Part shown: one piece after another, positions 1 to 6,083 of the stretch
How the letters are laid out: every line of letters begins with the position of its first letter
Position numbering within the stretch: the first letter of the stretch is position 1
Source: JAICLL01 sp035252155
Lineage (GTDB): Bacteria; Planctomycetota; Planctomycetia; Pirellulales; JAICIG01
Length of the DNA: 21,997 nt
Direction: 5' to 3'
NCBI GenBank assembly: GCA_035252155.1
Contig: DATFDL010000305.1
Location: forward strand, 1 to 21,997
Notes under the pieces: model-generated
What the model saw: the letters and a program-made list of their open reading frames with translations, nothing else
What the model was told of the DNA's origin: nothing
The model's database searches: none
Program-made: the position numbers and the translations under genes

Positions 1-883
1 CGGGTGAACGGGTGCGGTTAAACCAGCGGGCCGTGATGCCAAACACAAACGCGACCAAGAGCGCCGTGAGCGAATGCCCGGCTCGGTCGAGATTGTCCCA
101 GTCGGGCAAGGTCGAGATCGGAATCGGCTGATACGTCGGCACCTGATAACTCTGCGGAGGCACGGCATATGGATCGTATGCCCCTGAGGGCGCATAGCTC
201 GACATAGGCGGAGCGTAGTTGTAGCCCGTCGCCCCACTAATTCCGTCGGACGATGGCAGATTGGTTTGCGACGCTGGCGAACCATCAGGCAGCACCGACG
301 CAGGCGCCTCAGTGGCGGGCGGAATACCGTCCGGCGGTGTGGAGGCATCGGCGGCTTGCGGCAAGGCCGAGTATGGGTCAACACCGCCGGACGGTGCCGA
401 ATTTGCCTGGCTATTCGGCATCGGAGAAACCGTCGCCAGTGAACCGCCCACGGGCGGTGCCCCATAGGTCGCCATAGGCGCCGTGTAATAGGTCGTCGGT
501 GTGTTGTAGACAGCTACGTATTGCGACCCGTACGGTGTGGCACTCGGCGGGTTCAATGCCATTTGTAGCCGCTCGTAGGCCATCGAAAGCAGCGGTGTTG
601 TCACCAAGTGAGGACGAACAGTTTCACCAATCCACGGGCCATACGCCAGGAACAGATAACCGCCGCTGCCCACCAGCGCGCCGAGCCAGAACGCTCGTGC
701 GGCGCCTTTGCGATACAGCGCGCCCAGCGCCGCCACCGCCACGGTGATCAGGACGAGTGTGAAGAGAGTGTCGGCCCAAAGTCGCGTCGCATAGCGGAGG
801 GTAGCCGCCACGCAAGCCGCGAAGAGCGTTGCGCCGAACAGTCCCGTCAGCGAGAAACGAATGTGACGTAGCGGGTTTTTCAT
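1..883 (-). CDS. Proline-rich multi-pass membrane protein, 3' end outside window
   Basis: An open frame of 294 codons runs leftward from the ATG at 883 to the window edge without a stop, so the C-terminus is missing. A GGAGG Shine-Dalgarno lies 7 nt before the ATG. The N-terminus (residues 1-12, with 'RFSL') is of the type that opens many planctomycete membrane proteins. Hydrophobic segments lie at about residues 11-29, 39-57 and 63-82. A long segment rich in Pro, Ser, Ala and Tyr follows (about 110-258), with many 'PP' and 'YxP' units and probably disordered. A last hydrophobic stretch at about 271-287 begins 'GHSL', a pattern I associate with planctomycete hypothetical membrane proteins. 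I recognise no enzymatic domain and assign no function. Neighbours give no clue: the next gene to the right on the same strand is a kinase more than 200 nt upstream. Confidence 0.75.
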   Translation of the reverse strand, partial: MKNPLRHIRFSLTGLFGATLFAACVAATLRYATRLWADTLFTLVLITVAVAALGALYRKGAARAFWLGALVGSGGYLFLAYGPWIGETVRPHLVTTPLLSMAYERLQMALNPPSATPYGSQYVAVYNTPTTYYTAPMATYGAPPVGGSLATVSPMPNSQANSAPSGGVDPYSALPQAADASTPPDGIPPATEAPASVLPDGSPASQTNLPSSDGISGATGYNYAPPMSSYAPSGAYDPYAVPPQSYQVPTYQPIPISTLPDWDNLDRAGHSLTALLVAFVFGITARWFNRTRSP

Positions 884-974
884 GTGGGCGCCTCCGTACG
901 CAGTGACCGAATACGCCCAAGTGTAGGCGCATGGGGCGCCGTTTGACAAGGCATCTCAGCGTGAGCTGCTTCCG

Positions 975-1084
975 TTTTGCATTTTACTTTTGCATTTTGA
1001 CTTCTTTCTGCGGCCTCTCGCCTGTGCAAGACACCAGAGGCCAAGGCAAGTCACAATGCAAAATGTAAAATGCAGAAGTCAAAA
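975..1084. repeat. AT-rich intergenic inverted repeat
   Basis: In a GC-rich window this gap is markedly A/T-rich. The left arm (975-996) and right arm (1055-1074) are inverted copies built from TTTTGCATTTTAC-like units and pair over about 20 bp with one bulge. Inside them, GGCCTCT (1012-1018) pairs with AGAGGCC (1036-1042). A further TTTTGACTTC (995-1004) is matched by GAAGTCAAAA (1075-1084). It lies between the 5' end of the membrane protein gene and the 3' end of the kinase gene. It may act as a terminator or be a dispersed palindromic element. Confidence 0.65.
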
Positions 1085-1104
1085 CCGGGTGCCAATGCGC
1101 CACC

Positions 1105-3192
1105 CTATGCGCAAGCGGTGGCCCGTTCGATGAACCCCGTCAGTCCGCCAATGGCCGCCGCGATTGCGCTGCTATCTGCAGCGAGAGCGGCCTCTTCAAG
1201 CCGGGCGCCCAGCGCCGTCAACTCGGGAAAGCCGAAGGTGCCTCCGGAGCCTTTAAGTGAATGCCCGATCTCGGCCAACGTGCCTAAGTCGCCCGCACTC
1301 TGGGCTTGCCCGGCGCGGTCGAGCACCTCGTCGAGCGAGGCGAGAAAATCGCGCGCAATGGCGCCAAAAGCCGCCGCGTCGTCGGCGTCTTCGGCGTAGG
1401 CATGTCGGACGGACGGAGCCTGAGTCGCAGGCGCCGCATCGCCGCTCGCTAAAAGTCGGCCGATCAGCGCGACGAGATGGTCGAGATCGATCGGCTTGCT
1501 CACAAAGGCCGTGCAACCGGCTTCAAGACACCTGGTGCGCTCTTCTTCCAAGGCATGAGCCGTGAGGGCCACGATGGGTCGGTCGAAGCCGCGCTGACGC
1601 AACACCCGCGTGGCCGCGTAACCTTCCATGACGGGCATTTGCATGTCCATCAGGATCAGGTCGAAATCGCCAGCTTGCGCCTTGCTGACTCCAGACTGGC
1701 CATGCTCGGCGAGCTCAACCAATGCGCCTACGCGTTCGAGTCCCAGCCGCACGAGCTTTTGATTGAAGAGATTGTCTTCGACCACCAAAATCTTGCGGCC
1801 GGCGATACTGGCGGCTGGTTGTTCGACCGCGGGTCGCGCGGTGTCGTCCGCGACGGAAACAGCCGGTTGCCGAACGAGCGCTTCGGGTGGCCCGGCGTCG
1901 ATCTCGGCGGTGAATGTGCTGCCCTCGCCCGGCCGGCTGTCAACGGTGAGCGTGCCGCCGAGCATCGCGGCGATGCTCCGACTGATTGCCAAGCCCAGCC
2001 CCGTGCCGCCATATTGCCGCGTGATTGAGCTATCGGCCTGCACGAACGGTTGAAAGATGCTCTGCTGCTGTTCTTCGGCAATGCCGATGCCCGTGTCGAT
2101 GCACTCGATCTTCAGCCGCGTGCGTCGCTCGCTCGCGATGAGCTGGCAGACCAGCTTCACGCCGCCCGCGTCGGTGAACTTGACGGCGTTGGCCGCCAGG
2201 TTGAGCAATAATTGGCGGAAACGCGAGGGATCGGTGAAAATGACCTCGGGGGTGGGACCCAGCCAGGCGCTTTCGAGTGAGAGTCGTTTTTCGGCGGCGC
2301 GGGCCGACAGCGTGCGCACCACGTCGGCGACGATCTCGCGCGGCGAGCACCCGACGCGATGGATGCCCATCTGCCCTGCCTCGACCTTCGAGAGATCCAA
2401 CAGATCGTTGATCAGAGCAAGCTGATGCTCGGCGCTGCCGCGGATGATGTGCAGGTATTCGCCGCGCTGTTCCGGACCAAGTTGCTCGTTGCCGTCGATG
2501 AGCAGCTTGGCGAAGCCCAGGATGGCGGTCAGCGGCGTGCGGATTTCGTGGCTGACGTTCGCCAGAAAGTCGCTCTTGCTGCGCGAGGCGCGATCGGCGG
2601 TTTCTTTGGCCAGGCGCAGCTCGGCGGTCCGCTGTTCGACGGCGGTCTCCAGGTCGCGGTGCGAACGGGCGGCGGCGCGGCTCAGGTTCCACTTGGTCGT
2701 CAGGCTGAGGGCCAGTTGCCGCAGTTCGACCACGTCGAACGGCTTTTTCAGAATCAGCAGGCGATCGCCCGGCCCGACCGCCTCGCAGATTTGCTCCCAC
2801 GAGTGATCGGAGAAGGCGGTGCACAGGACCACTTGCAGCCGCGGATCGGCCTGCCACAGACGCTGAATGGTGGTCAGCCCGTCCCAGCCGGGCGGCATGC
2901 GCATATCGACAAACGCCAGGGCGAACGGCCGGCCGGCGTCGTTCTCGTGGCGGAGTCGCTCGAGACCTTCTTGGCCCTGCATGGCATGGGCCAGCTCGAA
3001 CGACACGGTATGCCGGGCGGCCGGAGCGGTTTCGCCAAACAGCGCGGCCTCGGCCACGCGCAACGGATCGACGGCCGGAGCGCCGCCCAACACTTGGCGA
3101 AAATCGCCGTGGATGTCGGCGTTGTCGTCGATGACCAGAACGCGGCGGTTTTCATCGAGCTCGAGATGTTCCGCCGACTCGCCGTCGCCCAT
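1105..3192 (-). CDS. Hybrid histidine kinase, REC-HisKA-HATPase-REC-HPt
   Basis: 695 residues with no membrane segment, so a cytoplasmic phosphorelay kinase. An N-terminal receiver-like domain (about 16-165) has the D-D pair near 22-23, phospho-acceptor D96 in 'DMRMPPGWDG' and K149/K150 in 'LKKPFD'. It carries an unusually long insertion between the acidic pair and D96. HisKA has H215 in 'SHEIRTP'. HATPase_c has an N box around N331-N335, G1 'DTGIG' at D366 and G2 'GGTGLGL' near 395-401. The second receiver has D516 in 'LMDMQMP' and K566. A C-terminal HPt has H644 in 'HSLKGSGG'. All phosphotransfer residues appear intact. No DNA-binding or cyclase output domain is present and no partner regulator lies nearby, so phosphate must leave through the HPt to an unlinked regulator, or the gene acts with an unlinked sensor. 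The ATG at 3192 is supported by the domain start; no strong ribosome-binding site is seen. Confidence 0.93.
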   Translation of the reverse strand: MGDGESAEHLELDENRRVLVIDDNADIHGDFRQVLGGAPAVDPLRVAEAALFGETAPAARHTVSFELAHAMQGQEGLERLRHENDAGRPFALAFVDMRMPPGWDGLTTIQRLWQADPRLQVVLCTAFSDHSWEQICEAVGPGDRLLILKKPFDVVELRQLALSLTTKWNLSRAAARSHRDLETAVEQRTAELRLAKETADRASRSKSDFLANVSHEIRTPLTAILGFAKLLIDGNEQLGPEQRGEYLHIIRGSAEHQLALINDLLDLSKVEAGQMGIHRVGCSPREIVADVVRTLSARAAEKRLSLESAWLGPTPEVIFTDPSRFRQLLLNLAANAVKFTDAGGVKLVCQLIASERRTRLKIECIDTGIGIAEEQQQSIFQPFVQADSSITRQYGGTGLGLAISRSIAAMLGGTLTVDSRPGEGSTFTAEIDAGPPEALVRQPAVSVADDTARPAVEQPAASIAGRKILVVEDNLFNQKLVRLGLERVGALVELAEHGQSGVSKAQAGDFDLILMDMQMPVMEGYAATRVLRQRGFDRPIVALTAHALEEERTRCLEAGCTAFVSKPIDLDHLVALIGRLLASGDAAPATQAPSVRHAYAEDADDAAAFGAIARDFLASLDEVLDRAGQAQSAGDLGTLAEIGHSLKGSGGTFGFPELTALGARLEEAALAADSSAIAAAIGGLTGFIERATACA

Positions 3193-3293
3193 CGTGCTGC
3201 CCGCGTATGGCTAGAGGCCCCTAAGACTCTATATAGCTTGCGGGGGGGGCATGCACCGGCAATCGTAGCGGCTGCAACGAATTTGCCGCCCTC

Positions 3294-3360
3294 GTAGAAC
3301 GGAATTTATTCCGTTTGCTCAGCAGCCTTGATTAGAGGAACGGAATGAATTCCGTTCTAC
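3294..3360. repeat. 67-bp composite palindromic element (pair of AACGGAAT palindromes)
   Basis: Two inverted copies of a 22-bp unit (GTAG followed by AACGGAAT-NN-ATTCCGTT) lie at 3294-3315 and 3339-3360, separated by 23 nt. Flanking CTC and GAG bases extend the outer stem. The element sits between the 3' end of the Uma2 gene and the 5' end of the kinase gene. The right copy starts 12 nt after the Uma2 stop codon in that gene's sense direction. A second composite of the same length lies at 8463-8529. Confidence 0.85.
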
Positions 3361-3372
3361 AACGAGGGCGCG

Positions 3373-3768
3373 CTATCGGCTCAGCAGACGGTATTCCCAG
3401 TGATCCAGCTCGTTGCGCTCGCGCGTTACCAGAAAACTGCCGCCGAGCACAGCCGAGTGCAGATAGCCGTCCGGTTCGGCCGCGACCCGCTTGAATTTCC
3501 GCGGACCGCGAGTGAGGACGCGAAAGTCGATCGTTTTGCCGCGGCCGTCGATGGTCCAATACTCTTGCACGCCCGCCTTGAAGTATCGCTTGGTCAGTTC
3601 GACATGGTCTTTGCGAACCGATGAGCGACTGATTACTTCGACCACCAAGTCGGGCGCGCCCCGAACCTCAATGAATCGTCCACTGCCGCGGGCCTTCTCA
3701 ATATATTGCACGCGCCCCGAGCGGATTGATTCCCACGGGCAAAACATCATATCCGGTTCGGTCGACAA
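3373..3768 (-). pseudogene. Uma2-family endonuclease, C-terminal fragment (out of frame with 3786-4355)
   Basis: This fragment encodes the catalytic half of an Uma2 (DUF820) PD-(D/E)XK nuclease-like domain. It has the 'STEPDMMF' strand, 'APDLVVEVIS' with the acidic active-site residues, and the helix 'KRYFKAGVQEYW' followed by a short basic linker. The displayed start is TTG at 3768, but the same frame stays open upstream to about 3798 and reads 'ILLTESGTGLSTEP', normal Uma2 sequence joining directly onto the N-terminal half. It therefore looks like the second half of a single gene whose first half lies at 3786-4355 in another frame. Uma2 proteins are abundant in planctomycetes and cyanobacteria and their cellular role is not established. 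The break could be a real mutation or an assembly or sequencing error. The tag ends normally with TAG next to a palindromic repeat. Confidence 0.8.
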
Positions 3769-3785
3769 GCCAGTTCCGCTTTCCG

Positions 3786-4355
3786 TCAGTAGAATAGTTC
3801 ACCAAGTCGGTGTTGTCGCACCCAAGCGAGCAGGTCGGCAAAGACGTCTCCCTTCAGTCGGGTGTGCGTGTGCAGTTCTTCCGGGCTCATTTGTATCTCG
3901 ATCCGTCCGCCAAGAAACGAGGCCTTGAGTTTTTCAGGAAAATCATCGGCCAGCACCCAATCGCGAAAGCCATCGAACTCAAATACGCTCGCCGGCACGC
4001 GCAGCCAACCGTCGATGATCAATTCCTCCGCGTCGTCAATACCGTCGGCAGAGCCATCGGCGGGCCGTGGAAACGACTCGAAGCCCTCGGCCCAGTACTC
4101 GTAAACATTCGAGAACAGAAGATGCGTTTCCAGATAGACCCTGCCGCCTGCGAAGGTGGCGCGCCAGAGGTCGGGAAAATCGTCGCCGAGCCGCCACTCG
4201 CGGAAACCGTCGAGCGTGAAGACCGTGCCGGGAATGACCCAGTCGCCGTCCAATACGACACACGTGGACGGGGAGACGCGGCGAGGGAGAGAGGAGCAGA
4301 CGCGCAGACTCGAATTCTCCCCGCGTCTGCGTATCTCCCCCTCGCCGCGTCTCAT
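3786..4355 (-). pseudogene. Uma2-family endonuclease, N-terminal fragment with duplicated N-terminal module
   Basis: The C-terminal part of this 189-codon frame is the normal N-terminal part of Uma2: 'DGWLRVPASVF', 'FDGFRDW', 'DDFPEKLKASFLGGRIEI' and 'MSPEELHTH', ending 'LGELFY' at a premature TGA (3786-3788). A second, diverged copy of the same module lies upstream ('DGDWVIPGTVF', 'LDGFREW', 'DDFPDLWRATFAGGRVYLE', about residues 36-77). The module is thus tandemly duplicated with an unrelated 35-residue linker between copies. The ATG at 4355 is doubtful: the first 25 or so codons are the translation of a nested hairpin repeat (4273-4353), so the native start may lie near 4263 or have been lost. 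Together with 3373-3768 this is best read as one broken gene, though a sequencing error cannot be excluded. Confidence 0.75.
4273..4353. repeat. Nested hairpin element at the 5' end of the Uma2 fragment
   Basis: Outer arms GAGACGCGGCGAGGG (4273-4287) and its exact reverse complement (4339-4353) enclose a second pair, GCAGACGCG (4296-4304) and CGCGTCTGC (4322-4330). The remaining loop is about 17 nt. The whole can fold into one long cruciform or hairpin. It overlaps the apparent start of the downstream reading frame, which suggests insertion of a small palindromic element. Confidence 0.75.
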
Positions 4356-4384
4356 GGTCTGAGCGTTGAATGAGCAACATTCGG

Positions 4385-4406
4385 AACGGAATCAATTCCG
4401 TTCTAC
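4385..4406 (-). repeat. Single AACGGAAT palindrome after the DUF1501 gene
   Basis: AACGGAAT-CA-ATTCCGTT followed by CTAC on the plus strand, i.e. GTAG plus the palindrome on the minus strand. It begins 2 nt after the TGA of the DUF1501 gene in that gene's sense direction. It is a lone copy of the family seen as pairs at 3294-3360 and 8463-8529. Confidence 0.85.
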
Positions 4407-4408
4407 AA

Positions 4409-5806
4409 TCAAAACACGCCGCGGATGACCTCGCCGCGGCTGAGCGGCAGCGGCCGGCCGAAGCGGTCGTGATACTCGGTGTGAGGCGCGTAGCCCAGGG
4501 CGTGAAAGATGGTGGCCACCAGATCGGCCGGGCTGGCCCGGCCATCTTTGGGATGCCCGCCTAGCTTGTCGGAGGCACCGATCACCTGGCCGCCGCGCAC
4601 TCCGCCGCCCGCCAACGCCACCGAATAGACATAGCCCCAGTGATCGCGGCCGGCGGCGCCATTGATCTTGGGCGAACGGCCAAACTCGCCCATCCACACG
4701 ACCAGCGTTTCGTCGAGCAGGCCGCGCTGCGAAAGATCTTCGAGCAGCGCCGAATAGGCCTGGTCCATCGGCGGCATCAGCACGGTCTTGAGACGTGCGG
4801 CCTCGCTATTGTGAGTGTCCCACACCGGGTTCGAGGCAGGCTCGCTGGGGCCGCGATACCAATTGACTTGCACTAGCGGCACGCCCGCCTCAACCAACCG
4901 CCGGCTGAGCAGCACCGAGCTGCCAAATGGCGTGCGGCCATAGCGATCGCGCGTCTCCGCCGATTCTTGTTCCAGATCGAACGCCTGCCGGGCGGGTGAC
5001 GAGCCGAGCAGATTAAACGCTTGCTGTTCGTGCCGGCTGAAGTGGCCGATCACCGCGCCGCGCTCGGCCTGATCGAGCCGCTGGTTGACCTGTTCCAACA
5101 GAGAACGCCGCGCGGCCAATCGCACCGGTGGGATCTCGGCCGGCAGACTGAAGTCGTCGATGCGCGGCGAGCCAGCCGAAGGGTCGAACGACAGCAGCCA
5201 CGGATCTGCCGCGCGCCCTAGAAAACCCGCGTCTTGGCCCGGCCACACGCTGCCATCGGTATTGAAGATGCGCATCGGCAATCGCACCGCGCCGGGCAGG
5301 CCTGCGGCGTCGCCGCGCAATTGCCGCACCAGCGCCGCCAGGCTCGGAAAATCGTTGGGCGGGCCGGGATTGGCGTTTTCCGCGTTCATCGGCTGGTGCG
5401 GCTGGCCGGTGAGCATGTAGTAGCCGCTCGACGAATGGGCGTTGTCACCGCTGGCCATCGCCCGCAGGACGCACACCCGGTCGACCACGCGGGCCGTCTG
5501 CGGCATCAACTCGCAGACATCAATGCCCGGTACGTTGCTGGCGATGTGCTTGAATTCGCCGCGCACTTCGGGCGGGGCGTCGGGCTTAGGGTCCCAAGTA
5601 GAGTGCTGGGGCGGCCCGCCCATCAAAAACAGCACGATGCACGATTTCGCCTTGGGTTCGCCGGCACCGGCCGAAGACGCAGCCACGCGGGTCCTGAGAA
5701 GTTCCGGCATTCCCAGGCCCATCAGTCCCAGGCCGCCGGCGCGCAAGATTTCGCGTCGCGTAATTCCGTCGCACAGCCGCCCGCCATTGCCATGAATTTG
5801 CAGCAT
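4409..5806 (-). CDS. DUF1501 domain-containing protein with Tat-type signal
   Basis: A 465-residue protein of the DUF1501 family, which is hugely expanded in planctomycetes and related to sulfatase/alkaline phosphatase-like folds. The N-terminus has a twin-arginine leader, 'TRRE' at residues 16-19, followed by a Gly/Leu-rich segment, predicting Tat export. Family motifs are present: 'GGPPQHSTWDPKPDAP' at about 63-78, 'MGEFGRSPKIN' with 'GRDHW', and near the C-terminus 'DLVATIFHALG' and 'DRFGRPLPL'. I chose the ATG at 5806 over the in-frame one at 5866. The family begins with the 'CDGITRRE' region, and the extra 20 residues only translate a small palindromic repeat. DUF1501 genes usually sit beside a DUF1549/DUF1553 cytochrome-type gene. 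No such partner is in this window, so this is an orphan copy. Its substrate is unknown. Confidence 0.92.
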   Translation of the reverse strand: MLQIHGNGGRLCDGITRREILRAGGLGLMGLGMPELLRTRVAASSAGAGEPKAKSCIVLFLMGGPPQHSTWDPKPDAPPEVRGEFKHIASNVPGIDVCELMPQTARVVDRVCVLRAMASGDNAHSSSGYYMLTGQPHQPMNAENANPGPPNDFPSLAALVRQLRGDAAGLPGAVRLPMRIFNTDGSVWPGQDAGFLGRAADPWLLSFDPSAGSPRIDDFSLPAEIPPVRLAARRSLLEQVNQRLDQAERGAVIGHFSRHEQQAFNLLGSSPARQAFDLEQESAETRDRYGRTPFGSSVLLSRRLVEAGVPLVQVNWYRGPSEPASNPVWDTHNSEAARLKTVLMPPMDQAYSALLEDLSQRGLLDETLVVWMGEFGRSPKINGAAGRDHWGYVYSVALAGGGVRGGQVIGASDKLGGHPKDGRASPADLVATIFHALGYAPHTEYHDRFGRPLPLSRGEVIRGVF

Positions 5807-5850
5807 AGGCCAGCCCGACTGAAGGTGCTTCGTAGGGTGAGCGAAGGTAG

Positions 5851-5867
5851 GGTGTGCACTGCCCACC
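5851..5867. repeat. Short imperfect palindrome upstream of the DUF1501 gene
   Basis: GGTGTGCA-C-TGCCCACC is palindromic with one mismatch. It lies about 45 nt upstream of the DUF1501 start and is preceded by two GTAGGGTG-like words. It could be part of a dispersed repeat or a regulator site; the sequence alone does not decide. Confidence 0.4.
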
Positions 5868-6083
5868 AGTGCGCAAAAACTACGCGCGCAGATTGAGTAT
5901 ACCTGAGGTCGCGAGGGACGGGAAGCTAGGCCCCGCCCCTAATCTGCATCTGCACGCGACTTTCGCGGGCCGAAAGGCAACCTGGGATTTTTTGGAACGA
6001 TTCTGTCACTTCGATCGTCTCAGTTATGGGCAACTGGCTTCGATCGTTCCGTCGCATCGCATTGGTAGAGGAGGCGCGCATCC

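Noticed and set aside
3193..3260. A promoter for the kinase gene around the TATATA at 3231-3239
   Set aside because: No -35 hexamer at suitable spacing could be found; the G-run next to it is not enough.
5807..5866. Extended start of the DUF1501 protein at 5866
   Set aside because: The extra 20 residues translate a palindromic repeat, and the family starts shortly before the twin-arginine motif.
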